From contig CALUYO010000001.1 in NCBI GenBank assembly GCA_944325005.1, forward strand, positions 269,646 through 333,645: a DNA stretch of 64,000 nucleotides. Reading direction: 5' to 3'. Positions 8,956 through 17,371 of this stretch are shown in pieces (positions within the stretch are counted from its first letter, which is position 1; each line of letters begins with the position of its first letter). The notes beneath the pieces were generated by a model, which had not been told where the DNA came from, made no database searches, and saw only the letters and a program-made list of their open reading frames with translations. Source of the stretch: Candidatus Gastranaerophilales bacterium (lineage in GTDB: Bacteria; Cyanobacteriota; Vampirovibrionia; Gastranaerophilales; Gastranaerophilaceae). The position numbers and the translations under genes are program-made.

Positions 8956-10433
8956 AAAATATTATTACTAAAGTGAGGAGTTTAAGCAGCTCCGTAGATA
9001 AGTTTAAAAAAGAAACAGTAATACAATCTTTGCCTTCTTATACTTATGTTAACAGGGCGAAGTTGCTTATTGAGCAAAATAAATATGAGGAAGCCCGTAA
9101 TATTCTGCTTGAAGCTCTTGAATTGCCGCAGAAAGATGCGCTGGTTTATAAATATCTCGGCAGTGCTTATGAAAAACTCGGGGAATTTGATAAAGCTGTT
9201 GACTCTTACCAGACATCAGCCGATTTGAACCCGCAGGATAGGATTATATGGCAGCGGCTCGGGTTTGCTCTGATATCAGTTAAAAAGTATGAAAATGCTG
9301 TTAAATCATTTGAAAATGCAACAAGAATTCAGCCAAATAATTCGGATACATATACCGGCTGGGGCATGGCATTAATGAGACTTCAAAAATTTTCGGAGGC
9401 CCATGATAAATTTCTTGAAGCTGTGAAACATTATAAATATAATTTTACCGCTGTGTTCCTTTGTGCTGTTATGGAAATTAAACTTGAAATGTTCGATAAG
9501 GCGGAAGCAAAACTTACTTTTCTTGCCAATGTCTGCCCGAATGCAAATAATACTTTTGAATTTGCCAGACTCAAATATTTAAAACATGATTATGACAGTG
9601 CTATTCATTATGCAAAAAAATCTATTGATTTTAATTCAAAAATGCTGCCTTCATATCTTCTTCTCGGCGAGCTGTATGCAATGAAGTTTGACTGTGAAAA
9701 CTCTCAGAAATATTTTTCTGAAGCAGAAGAAAAAGATCTGAAAAATTCTGCACTTTACCTTGAATGGGGAAAAGCTTTAGAAAAATTTGAACGGTATGAT
9801 GAAGCTAAAATAAAACTTCTAAAGGCTCTTGAACTCGAACCTGACAATCTTGAAATAACTTCATATCTGGGTTTATGTTGTGTTTCAAAAAAAGAACTTG
9901 AAGAAGCAAAACCCTTACTGGAAAAGGTGCTTGAAAAAGAATCTGAAAATAAAATTGTAAAGCAGGCACTCGGTATTATAGCTTTTGAAGAAGATGATAT
10001 TGATAAAGCTATTGAATTGCTGAGGATTGACGATGAAGATGCAGTGAATTGTTATTATCTTGCAAAATGTTACGAAAAATTGAATAAAGATACAAAAGTT
10101 AAAGATTATTACGAAGCATCAATACGACTTAATCCAAAGTATATTACCGCTTTTACCGATTACTCAAAATACCTTGTTTCCAGAAAAGACTATGCAGACG
10201 CTCAGAGAAAATTGCGAAAAGCATTAAAAGCAGATGATAACAATGTTGTACTGTTAAATTTAATGTTTTATGCAAGTTACATGCTTGTCAAAGAAAACCT
10301 TTGCGAATATAATGTTAAAGAAACAATTTCTATAGCGGATAAGATTGAAAATATTGACAGGAATTTGTTTGAATACCCTGAGCAAAAAGCTGAATTAACG
10401 GCAATTTTGCAAAAAAATGCGGAAAGAGATTAA
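8940..10433 (+). CDS. tetratricopeptide repeat protein
   Basis: A 497-residue protein made almost wholly of TPR units, from about residue 35 to 450 (for example ALVYKYLGSAYEKLGEFDKA). It has no signal peptide or membrane segment, so it is probably a cytoplasmic scaffold. It starts with TTG at 8940 after GAGGTAG, inside the end of the phosphatase gene, and its 3' end lies against lysC. The three genes look like one transcription unit. TPR content alone does not reveal the partner. Confidence 0.8.
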   Translation: MFDWLKNIITKVRSLSSSVDKFKKETVIQSLPSYTYVNRAKLLIEQNKYEEARNILLEALELPQKDALVYKYLGSAYEKLGEFDKAVDSYQTSADLNPQDRIIWQRLGFALISVKKYENAVKSFENATRIQPNNSDTYTGWGMALMRLQKFSEAHDKFLEAVKHYKYNFTAVFLCAVMEIKLEMFDKAEAKLTFLANVCPNANNTFEFARLKYLKHDYDSAIHYAKKSIDFNSKMLPSYLLLGELYAMKFDCENSQKYFSEAEEKDLKNSALYLEWGKALEKFERYDEAKIKLLKALELEPDNLEITSYLGLCCVSKKELEEAKPLLEKVLEKESENKIVKQALGIIAFEEDDIDKAIELLRIDDEDAVNCYYLAKCYEKLNKDTKVKDYYEASIRLNPKYITAFTDYSKYLVSRKDYADAQRKLRKALKADDNNVVLLNLMFYASYMLVKENLCEYNVKETISIADKIENIDRNLFEYPEQKAELTAILQKNAERD

Positions 10434-10434
10434 A

Positions 10435-11703
10435 TTGAGAAAAATTATTGTTCAAAAATTCGGCGGAACCTCGGTAGCTGATACAGATAAGATTAAAAAT
10501 GTTGCAAAGACTGTAATTAGGGAAAAAGAAAACGGAAATGATGTAGTAGTTGTAGTTTCTGCGATGGGGCACACTACTGATTATCTTGTTAAAATGGCAA
10601 GAGATTTGAGTTCTAATCCCTCTGAACGTGAGATGGATATGTTGTTATCTACAGGGGAAGGGGTTTCTATTGCTCTTCTTGCAATGGCTATTCAGGCACA
10701 GGGTTATGATGCTGTAAGTTTTAATGCTATGCAGATTGGTATTATGACAGAAAATATTCATTCAAAGGCAAGAATTATTGATATCAAAACCGATAAATTA
10801 AAAGAGAATTTAAAACAAGGAAAAATTATAGTAGTGGCGGGCTTTCAGGGAGTTACAGAGGACGGCGAAATTACAACACTCGGAAGAGGCGGTTCTGATA
10901 CATCAGCTGTTGCCCTTGCGGCTGCATTAAATGCGGAAAGATGTGATATTTATACAGATGTTGAGGGGGTTTATACTACAGATCCTCGCGTTGTTCCAAA
11001 TGCTTCCCGTCTCGACGAGGTTTCTTATGAAGAAATGCTTGAGCTTGCTCATGCAGGTGCAAATGTACTCCATCCGAGAAGTGTAGAAACTGCAAAACAG
11101 TTTAACGTTCCCCTCAGAGTGAGAAGCAGTTTTAAATTAGATAATTTGGGTACTTTAATATTAGGAGTTGATAAAATGGAAATTTATAAACCTGTGACAG
11201 GTGTTGCTGCTGATTTATCTCAGGCAAGAATTGTTGTCTGCGATGTTCCCGATAAGCCGGGTGTTGCAGCAAAATTATTCAGTAAGCTGGCAAAAGAAAA
11301 TATCTCTGTAGATATGATTATTCAATCTTATGCAAGAAAGGTTTCTAATACAAATGATATTGCATTTACGGTTGAAGCTTCTGATCTTCCTAAAACAGTG
11401 AAAGCTTTAGAGGCCTTAAAATCTGAAATAGGTGCAACAGGTGAGATTCAGGTTGACGAAAATATTGCTAAGGTTTCAATTGTCGGGGCGGGTATGATTG
11501 ACCGGCCGGGTGTTGCTTCCGCAATGTTTGAAACACTTGCAGAACAAGGAGTTAATATTAGAATGATATCTACCAGTGAGATTAAGATTAGTTGTCTTGT
11601 TGATAAGGCAGATGCAGATCGGGCAGTAAAAGCTCTGCATAAAGCTTTTGATTTAGAGTGCTCTGAAATCGCTGAAGTTAAGGGCGATTTGCCAGATGTA
11701 TAA
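10435..11703 (+). CDS. lysC: aspartate kinase
   Basis: Phosphorylates aspartate, the first step toward lysine, threonine and methionine (and diaminopimelate for the cell wall). The kinase domain carries KFGGTSVAD at the N-terminus, GRGGSDTSAVALAAAL and TDPR. Two ACT domains follow (from about 265 and 345), the usual site of feedback control by lysine or threonine. I prefer TTG 10435, preceded by GGAAAGAG at good spacing. An ATG at 10417 is in frame but has no SD and lies inside the upstream gene. A terminator follows at 11735. Confidence 0.93.
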   Translation: MRKIIVQKFGGTSVADTDKIKNVAKTVIREKENGNDVVVVVSAMGHTTDYLVKMARDLSSNPSEREMDMLLSTGEGVSIALLAMAIQAQGYDAVSFNAMQIGIMTENIHSKARIIDIKTDKLKENLKQGKIIVVAGFQGVTEDGEITTLGRGGSDTSAVALAAALNAERCDIYTDVEGVYTTDPRVVPNASRLDEVSYEEMLELAHAGANVLHPRSVETAKQFNVPLRVRSSFKLDNLGTLILGVDKMEIYKPVTGVAADLSQARIVVCDVPDKPGVAAKLFSKLAKENISVDMIIQSYARKVSNTNDIAFTVEASDLPKTVKALEALKSEIGATGEIQVDENIAKVSIVGAGMIDRPGVASAMFETLAEQGVNIRMISTSEIKISCLVDKADADRAVKALHKAFDLECSEIAEVKGDLPDV

Positions 11704-11734
11704 AAATTAAAAAGATATTAATAAATGATTATTG

Positions 11735-11758
11735 AAAGCGGTTTATACCGCTTTTTTA
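11735..11758 (+). terminator. rho-independent terminator after lysC
   Basis: GCGGT-TTAT-ACCGC stem extended by AAA/TTT pairs and followed by a T run, 32 bases after the lysC stop. Confidence 0.8.
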
Positions 11759-12050
11759 TATAAAAGAAAAGGAGCCTTACGGCTCCCGTTGGAATTAAGA
11801 ATAGCTGGAAGTATGAAAAAGATTTAATGATTATATTTAACAGAATAAGTGTTATTTATACAATTACCCGTTCGGGTAATAAAAAAATCCTACCGGCTAA
11901 TAATAAAAATATAAATATTACCCATGCTTCTATATTTATTATAAGAGTGAAAAAACATTCTTGCTTGAATAAGTGTAAGTTCGCCACTTTATGCTGTAAT
12001 TCACTGGCATCAATGTTTTTATTTCTCTTAATAAAACTTTATACCAGGGG
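11759..12050. other. intergenic stretch without a convincing gene
   Basis: About 290 bases with low coding signal. It holds two small hairpins, GGAGCC-TTAC-GGCTCC near 11771 and ATTACCCG-TT-CGGGTAAT at 11863-11880. Neither is followed by a T run. The short open frames on either strand have no SD and overlap promoter sequence, so I do not call them. Confidence 0.5.
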
Positions 12051-12079
12051 TTGACAAATAATTTTTTATGGTTTATATT
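12051..12079 (+). promoter_or_regulatory. sigma-70 promoter of the 12153 gene
   Basis: TTGACA at 12051-12056 (consensus), a 17-base spacer and TATATT at 12074-12079. The expected start point is near 12086, inside the repeat cluster that follows. Confidence 0.8.
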
Positions 12080-12081
12080 AA

Positions 12082-12126
12082 AAGTGTTAAATGAAGTGTT
12101 AATTAAACACTTAATTAGACACTTAA
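12082..12126 (+). promoter_or_regulatory. four 9-bp half-sites at 12-bp spacing (operator or leader hairpin)
   Basis: AAGTGTTAA at 12082 and 12094 is followed by the inverted forms AACACTTAA at 12106 and GACACTTAA at 12118. All four start exactly 12 bases apart, and the cluster covers the predicted transcription start. It can be read as a double operator or, in RNA, as a hairpin with two 7-bp stems. Either way it would control the small gene at 12153. Confidence 0.6.
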
Positions 12127-12152
12127 TAATAAGCCTCAGAGAGGAGGAAATT

Positions 12153-12440
12153 ATGATAACTGTTAATCCCGTAAAATTTAATACTGTAAAACCGATTTCT
12201 TTCGGTGAAGGTAATCTTAATAATATAACCCCGAGTGTAGCGATTTTGTCGTTACAAAACCCAAATGCGAAAATTAATTTCGAAAATGACCTTAACCGCA
12301 CTCAGAGAGCGGATATGGTTCAAAATCCGAATATGCTGAACGCTTTAGGCGCTAAGCTTCGCAAGACTTATAATATACTATTTTCACCTGATTACGACAG
12401 AGCAAGCAAAAGTCCTAAACATATTTCATTTTTAGGTTAG
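12153..12440 (+). CDS. small hypothetical protein, 95 aa
   Basis: Not recognised. The start follows an excellent GAGGAGG box. The protein is soluble, with Asn-rich segments (SLQNPNAKINFENDLN) and a basic middle, and it ends in ISFLG. Its own near-consensus promoter and the repeat cluster in the leader show that it is real and probably strongly and specifically regulated. No domain, metal site or signal peptide is visible. Confidence 0.65.
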   Translation: MITVNPVKFNTVKPISFGEGNLNNITPSVAILSLQNPNAKINFENDLNRTQRADMVQNPNMLNALGAKLRKTYNILFSPDYDRASKSPKHISFLG

Positions 12441-12539
12441 TAATCATAATGCTTATTCTGCCGTAAGTTTACCCCACCCTAAAAACTTGCTTCATCGATT
12501 ATAACCATGTTGCTAAGTAATTTTTTTATAGATTGCTTT

Positions 12540-12567
12540 ATCCTTTCTGTAGTAATACAGAAAGGAT
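12540..12567 (+). promoter_or_regulatory. perfect 12-bp inverted repeat covering the rhodanese ribosome binding site
   Basis: Arms 12540-12551 (ATCCTTTCTGTA) and 12556-12567 (TACAGAAAGGAT) pair perfectly around the loop GTAA. The right arm contains the AAAGGAT Shine-Dalgarno of the next gene, so the folded RNA would hide the ribosome binding site. Confidence 0.65.
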
Positions 12568-12575
12568 ATTCAATT

Positions 12576-12962
12576 ATGAATGAAAAAATCAGAGAAATCA
12601 GGTTTAATACAGAAAAAGCAAGATGCTATTTTTCAAAAATGCTGGCTTTTACGCTCGGTCCAATAGAATTGAAAAATCTTCTTGATGAAAACAATGTTAA
12701 AGTTGTTGATGTAAGGCTTGCTGCGGACTATCAAATTGCTCATATTCCCGGTGCTATTTCTATCCCTGCAGAAGAAATTGCTGATAATACAGGCAAACTT
12801 TCAAAAAATGAAATTACTGTTATTTATTGTTACAATCAACAATGTCATCTGGGAGCGGAAGCCTGCTTAATTCTTGCAGAATATGGCTATCCGGTTATGC
12901 TTTTAGAAGGCGGCTTCAAAACTTGGGCCGAAGATTTCCGTTTTGCTACTACATCAAATTAG
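12576..12962 (+). CDS. rhodanese-like domain protein
   Basis: A 128-residue single-domain rhodanese, a family that moves sulfane sulfur on an active-site cysteine. VKVVDVRLAADYQIAHIPGAISIP is the usual front half. The active loop is CYNQQCHLGA with its first Cys at about residue 90, the variant in which a second Cys-His replaces the common GxR. The end LLEGGFKTWAED is typical. The start at 12576 is fixed by AAAGGAT, which lies inside a 12-bp hairpin. The sulfur acceptor is unknown. Confidence 0.8.
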   Translation: MNEKIREIRFNTEKARCYFSKMLAFTLGPIELKNLLDENNVKVVDVRLAADYQIAHIPGAISIPAEEIADNTGKLSKNEITVIYCYNQQCHLGAEACLILAEYGYPVMLLEGGFKTWAEDFRFATTSN

Positions 12963-12970
12963 ATTTTTGA

Positions 12971-13003
12971 GAGAGTACATGATAATAGAATACAGGTACT
13001 CTC
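12971..13003 (+). terminator. possible terminator after the rhodanese gene
   Basis: GAGAGTAC and GTACTCTC form an 8-bp stem with a 17-base loop, then a short T run. The loop is long, so the call is weak. Confidence 0.35.
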
Positions 13004-13054
13004 TTTACAACTAATTAAAAATATATTATTATTTTCATGAGAAAGGAGTGGATT

Positions 13055-13770
13055 ATGAAAATGAAAAGATTTTGTAATGTCGGGGGGGGGGCGAACTAGA
13101 AGCTCCTGTTCCGGCTTTTACACTTGCAGAAGTATTGATTACTCTTGGAATTATAGGAGTTATTGCATCTATTACTATTCCTAATGTTGTTGCAAAATAT
13201 CGTGCTTCTGTTTTAAGAACGCAGTTTAAAAAATCATACAGTATTTTATCTCAGGCACTAAGTTTGACAGCAGAAGAACTTGGAGGTAATCTTCATGAAA
13301 TGTTTAAAGATGAACCTCCAGGGTTTGACGGGGCTGTATTATTTCGTGAAACTTTTAATAATTATCTGATATCAACTTTAGAATTAAAAAAATCATCCCA
13401 ATTGTTCGCATTTGCACCTTATAATAAAAATTTAGAAAGCGATGATACTACAATGGGGCTCGGTACATATCCTGGATATATTATATTAGGTGATGGTACT
13501 GCTGTTTCTGTATTGAAAAATAATGATAGATTGAATGTACTGGTTGATATAAATGGGCTTAAACGTCCAAATCGTGCCGGTTATGATACTTTTTTGTTTG
13601 TAGTGGATACAAAACAGGATATTTTAACAAGCTGGTCTCAGGATGCTCAGAAATATTGTTCCAAAACATCTTCACATTCCTATAACGGACGTGCATGCAC
13701 ATATTATGCAATGATTGATAGGAGTCCAGACGATAGTTCAAAGGGATATTGGGAAGCTTTAGATTTTTAA
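13055..13770 (+). pseudogene. prepilin-like gene split by a G10 tract (phase OFF), locus 2
   Basis: The start at 13055 has an AAAGGAG box. Translation runs MKMKRFCNVGGGAN and stops at TAG 13097. The prepilin frame (PAFTLAEVLITLGIIG, then about 200 residues to 13770) is displaced by one base. An eleventh G would give a continuous 238-residue protein that passes from the glycine run through ELEAPVPA into the prepilin signature. There is no other usable start: the prepilin frame has a TAA at 13075 just before the tract. The body holds cysteines near the end, as in the other loci. I regard it as a switched-off gene, not a dead one. Confidence 0.8.
13082..13091. repeat. homopolymer G10 tract, locus 2
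   Basis: Ten G on the + and coding strand, nine codons after the start. Ten bases break the frame and eleven restore it. The flank GCGAACTAGAAGCTCCTG matches, in the opposite gene orientation, the flanks of loci 1, 3 and 5. Confidence 0.95.
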
Positions 13771-13778
13771 GTAATTTG

Positions 13779-14480
13779 TTATATATTTGCCCCGCCGTTG
13801 TTTTTAATTTTATCAAGAACCCTTTTAGAGCCTTCTTTTGCTTTAGCAATTTCAAGGGCAAAAGAAGTTGCTTCTTTGTCTCGTGCAACAGCTTCTTTCA
13901 ATCCTGTTATTTCGTCGAGATTAAGATTAGAAAGCATTGACACATCGGAGTTTAACGAAATTTTGAATATCTTTTGTGACATAAAATCAAACCCCGGAAG
14001 CCCCATATAAAGAGCATACCATTTGTAAAACTGATGATCCATATAATAAGGATCTATTTCACCGTTTCGCATTATGAACATTGGTTTTGACTTAAATGAT
14101 ATGCCTGAATTTGTTATTATATTAATGTATAGGGCTTCTATTCCTTCAAGAGCTGTGATAAGTCCCTCTTCTTCTTTAATTGCCGATAAAATTTTGTCTG
14201 CATTGTCAAGTTTGACAACTTTAGTTCCTTTACTTTCAATGTAGGCTAAAAGTTTTGTTGGATCGTTATTGCAGCCTTTAACTATATCTGTGACATTTTG
14301 TTTTACAAGTTCCTTATTTTTTTCTGTTTCTGCATTCAAAGTCATAGTTACACCCTTTGAAAGCACTGTTTTTGAAGTGGAATTACTGCTCGAGACCTTT
14401 AAATGTTTATTAAGTCTTTTGGTTAAAGCTTTTTCCTGCTGCTCTAAAAAGAAATAAATAATTTTCTGAAAAGTATTCAT
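13779..14480 (-). CDS. hypothetical protein, 233 aa
   Basis: Not recognised. A soluble, helix-rich protein with a basic N-terminus, charged and Asn/Lys-rich throughout. There is no signal peptide or known motif. Its 3' end is convergent with prepilin locus 2. No Shine-Dalgarno is visible; TATACT ends seven bases before the ATG, so the message may be leaderless. Normal codon pattern and length support a real gene. Confidence 0.6.
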   Translation of the reverse strand: MNTFQKIIYFFLEQQEKALTKRLNKHLKVSSSNSTSKTVLSKGVTMTLNAETEKNKELVKQNVTDIVKGCNNDPTKLLAYIESKGTKVVKLDNADKILSAIKEEEGLITALEGIEALYINIITNSGISFKSKPMFIMRNGEIDPYYMDHQFYKWYALYMGLPGFDFMSQKIFKISLNSDVSMLSNLNLDEITGLKEAVARDKEATSFALEIAKAKEGSKRVLDKIKNNGGANI

Positions 14481-14567
14481 AATAGGAAGTATAACCCATT
14501 TTTATTACAATAGTTTCATCTATATAAATGAAATATTAAGTTTGTATAAAGATTGTAAAAAATACAC

Positions 14568-14596
14568 TTGCTTTTATAAGTTATTTATTCTATAAT
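14568..14596 (+). promoter_or_regulatory. adhE promoter
   Basis: TTGCTT at 14568-14573, a 17-base spacer and TATAAT at 14591-14596. The start point would fall near 14603, inside the palindrome at 14599-14620. Confidence 0.7.
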
Positions 14597-14598
14597 GT

Positions 14599-14620
14599 AA
14601 TTGTGAAATAAATCACAATT
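14599..14620 (+). promoter_or_regulatory. Rex-type operator over the adhE start point
   Basis: A perfect palindrome AATTGTGA-N6-TCACAATT. It matches the 18-base core of Rex sites (TTGTGAA...TCACAA) and lies directly downstream of the -10 box, where a bound repressor blocks initiation. adhE is a classic Rex target, released at high NADH/NAD. A CRP-type site (TGTGA-N6-TCACA) fits the letters equally, but its position fits repression better. Confidence 0.65.
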
Positions 14621-14641
14621 AATAAAAGGAGATATAGATTT

Positions 14642-17317
14642 ATGACAACAAAAAGCAAAAAGACGGTTGAAAATCTTGAAAAGGCTTTAAAAAGCGATTC
14701 AAGCAAAGTTGAAACCGCTGAACAATTGGAATTGTTAATTGAAAGAGTTAAGAAAGCTCAGAAAATTTATTCAAATTACACTCAGGAACAGGTTGATGCG
14801 ATTTTTAAAGCTGCTGCAACTGCTGCAGATAAAGCTCGTATCCCTCTTGCAAGAATGGCTGTTGAAGAAACAGGAATGGGCGTATTAGAAGATAAAATTA
14901 TTAAAAATCACTTCGCTTCTGAATACATTTATAACAAACATAAACACGCAAAAACTTGTGGTATAATTAAAGAAGACAAAATGAACGGTATTAAAGTTGT
15001 TGCAGAACCTTTAGGCGTAATTGCAGGTATCGTTCCTACAACTAACCCGACTTCTACTGCAATTTTCAAATCTTTAATTGCTTTAAAAACAAGAAACGCA
15101 ATAATCTTTTCACCACACCCGAGAGCAAAAGAATGTACAATTGCTGCTGCAAAATTAGTTCTTGAAGCTGCAGTTAAAGCAGGTGCTCCGGAAGATATTA
15201 TCGGCTGGATTGATGTTCCGTCTATCGAATTATCTAACCAGTTAATGAAACATGAATCTATTTCATGTATCTTAGCAACAGGCGGTCCGGGAATGGTTAA
15301 AGCAGCTTATTCATCTGGAAACCCTGCATTAGGTGTAGGCCCCGGTAACGCTGCTGCAGTTATTGATGAAACTGCTGATATCAAAATGGCTGTTTCTTCA
15401 ATTATTATGTCAAAAACATTTGATAACGGTATGATTTGTGCATCAGAACAATCAGTTATCGTTGTTGATGAAATATACGAAGAAGTTAAGAAAGAGTTTA
15501 TCTACAGAGGCGCTCATCTTTTAACTCCTTCAGATGAAAAGAAATTGATAGATCTTCCGTTTATCGACCCGAAACGCGGAACTGCACACCCTGACATCGT
15601 TGGGCAAAGCGCACACAGAATTGCAGAACTTGCAGGTTTTAAAGTTCCATCAACTGCAAAACTTTTACTTGCTGAAAGACCTTCTGTAGATTGGGAAGAC
15701 CCGTTCTCAAGAGAAAAATTATCTCCGATTTTAACTATGTATAGAGCAAAAGACTTTGATGAAGCTACAGAAATGACTTATGAGCTTGTATCAAAGGGCG
15801 GAGCAGGACACTCTGCAGACCTTTATACAGATACACGCCGTCAGGAAAGAGTAGACAAATTCGCTGAAAAAATGCCGGCTTGCCGTGTATTAATCAACTC
15901 ACCATCTGCACAGGGCGGTATCGGTGATTTATATAACTTTAAACTTGAACCGTCACTTTCACTTGGATGCGGTTCATGGGGTAAAAACGCCGTTTCTGGT
16001 AACATCGGTGTTGAAAACTTATTGAACTACAAAACAGTTGCTGAAAGGAGAGAAAATATGCTCTGGTTCAAAGTTCCGCCAAAAGTTTACTTCAAAAGAG
16101 GTGCAGTTGATCTTGCCCTTCGTGAACTTGAAGGTAAAAAACGTGCATTTATCGTTACAGACAGATTCTTATTCAATTCTGGAGCTGTTGACAGTATTAT
16201 AAATGTTTTAGACGAAGTAGGTATCGATCACCAAATCTTCTTTGATGTTAAACCGGATCCGACATTGTCTACAATTAATCAGGCAATGGAAATTATCAGA
16301 CCTTACGAACCTGATGTTATCATATCACTGGGCGGAGGTTCTCCGATGGATGCTGCTAAAATTATGTGGTTGTTATATGAACAACCTGATACAGTATTCG
16401 AAGATATTGCTATGAGATTTATGGATATCAGAAAGAGAATCTGCCGTATTCCTGAATTGGGCAAAAAAGCTACAATGGTTGCTATCCCGACAACTTCAGG
16501 TACAGGTTCAGAAGTTACTCCGTTTGCAATTATTACTGATGACGAAACTCACGTTAAATATGCAATCGCTGATTATGCATTGACACCAAACATGGCAATC
16601 ATTGACCCGAACTTTGTAGACGGTATGCCTAAAGGTTTGACTGCAGCATCAGGTATTGATGCTTTAGTTCACGCTACTGAAGCTTATGTATCTTCTATGG
16701 CTACAAACTTTACAAATTCAAATGCATTGGAAGCAACAAAACTTGTATTCAGATATTTGGAAAGATCATGGAAAGAAGGCGCAAATGACCCTGTTGCAAG
16801 AGAAAAAATGCACTATGCGGCAACAATTGCAGGTATGGCATTTGCTAACTCATTCTTAGGATTATGCCACTCTATGGCTCACAAACTTGGTGCAATGTTT
16901 AACGTACCTCACGGTGTTGCAAACGCCTTGTTAATCAGACAGGTAATCAAATACAACGCTGTTGATTGTCCGAAAAAACAATGTATCTTCCCGCAATACA
17001 AGTTCCCGAATGCAAAAGCTAAATATGCTCAGATTGCAGATGAATTAGGATTAGGCGGTAAAAATGATGATGAAAAAGTTGAATTGTTAATTGATGCAAT
17101 TGACAAATTAATGAAAGCAATCAACCTGCCAAATTCTATCAAGGATTTCGGTGTAACAGAAGCAGACTTCAATGCTAAGTTAGATGAAATGGTAGAACTT
17201 GCATTCGACGATCAATGTACAGGTGCAAACCCTGCATATCCGTTGATGGAAGATATCAAAGCAATCTACAAAGATGCTTATGAAGGTATCGTAAGAGATT
17301 ATTACGAAACTAAATAA
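14642..17317 (+). CDS. adhE: bifunctional acetaldehyde/alcohol dehydrogenase AdhE
   Basis: Reduces acetyl-CoA to acetaldehyde and then to ethanol, regenerating two NAD per acetyl-CoA in fermentation. The 891 residues are full length. The N-terminal aldehyde dehydrogenase (about 1-450) has its catalytic Cys266 in GMICASEQ. The C-terminal iron-type alcohol dehydrogenase has GGGSPMDAAKI and metal-binding His743, His747 and His757 in HSMAH and VPHG. AdhE normally forms spirosomes. AAGGAG precedes the start. Codon use is more biased than in the neighbours, as expected for a highly expressed gene. A Rex-type palindrome controls the promoter and a bidirectional terminator follows. Confidence 0.97.
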   Translation: MTTKSKKTVENLEKALKSDSSKVETAEQLELLIERVKKAQKIYSNYTQEQVDAIFKAAATAADKARIPLARMAVEETGMGVLEDKIIKNHFASEYIYNKHKHAKTCGIIKEDKMNGIKVVAEPLGVIAGIVPTTNPTSTAIFKSLIALKTRNAIIFSPHPRAKECTIAAAKLVLEAAVKAGAPEDIIGWIDVPSIELSNQLMKHESISCILATGGPGMVKAAYSSGNPALGVGPGNAAAVIDETADIKMAVSSIIMSKTFDNGMICASEQSVIVVDEIYEEVKKEFIYRGAHLLTPSDEKKLIDLPFIDPKRGTAHPDIVGQSAHRIAELAGFKVPSTAKLLLAERPSVDWEDPFSREKLSPILTMYRAKDFDEATEMTYELVSKGGAGHSADLYTDTRRQERVDKFAEKMPACRVLINSPSAQGGIGDLYNFKLEPSLSLGCGSWGKNAVSGNIGVENLLNYKTVAERRENMLWFKVPPKVYFKRGAVDLALRELEGKKRAFIVTDRFLFNSGAVDSIINVLDEVGIDHQIFFDVKPDPTLSTINQAMEIIRPYEPDVIISLGGGSPMDAAKIMWLLYEQPDTVFEDIAMRFMDIRKRICRIPELGKKATMVAIPTTSGTGSEVTPFAIITDDETHVKYAIADYALTPNMAIIDPNFVDGMPKGLTAASGIDALVHATEAYVSSMATNFTNSNALEATKLVFRYLERSWKEGANDPVAREKMHYAATIAGMAFANSFLGLCHSMAHKLGAMFNVPHGVANALLIRQVIKYNAVDCPKKQCIFPQYKFPNAKAKYAQIADELGLGGKNDDEKVELLIDAIDKLMKAINLPNSIKDFGVTEADFNAKLDEMVELAFDDQCTGANPAYPLMEDIKAIYKDAYEGIVRDYYETK

Positions 17318-17337
17318 AGTGTATTATTTATGATAAG

Positions 17338-17371
17338 AAAAGAGCTGCCTTTTAAGGCAGCTCTTTTTTAT
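17338..17371 (+). terminator. bidirectional terminator between adhE and prepilin locus 3
   Basis: AAAGAGCTGCCTT and AAGGCAGCTCTTT pair over 13 bp with runs of A before and T after, so it can stop transcription from both converging genes. Confidence 0.85.

Noticed and set aside
11863..11880. Terminator in the lysC-12153 gap
   Set aside because: The hairpin is followed by A on the + strand and by mixed sequence on the minus strand, not by a T run.
11827..12054. 75-codon open frame before the 12153 gene
   Set aside because: No SD, unusual composition, and it ends in the -35 box of the next promoter.
14599..14620. CRP activator site at adhE
   Set aside because: The letters fit TGTGA-N6-TCACA, but it lies downstream of the -10 box where an activator would not work; Rex repression is preferred.
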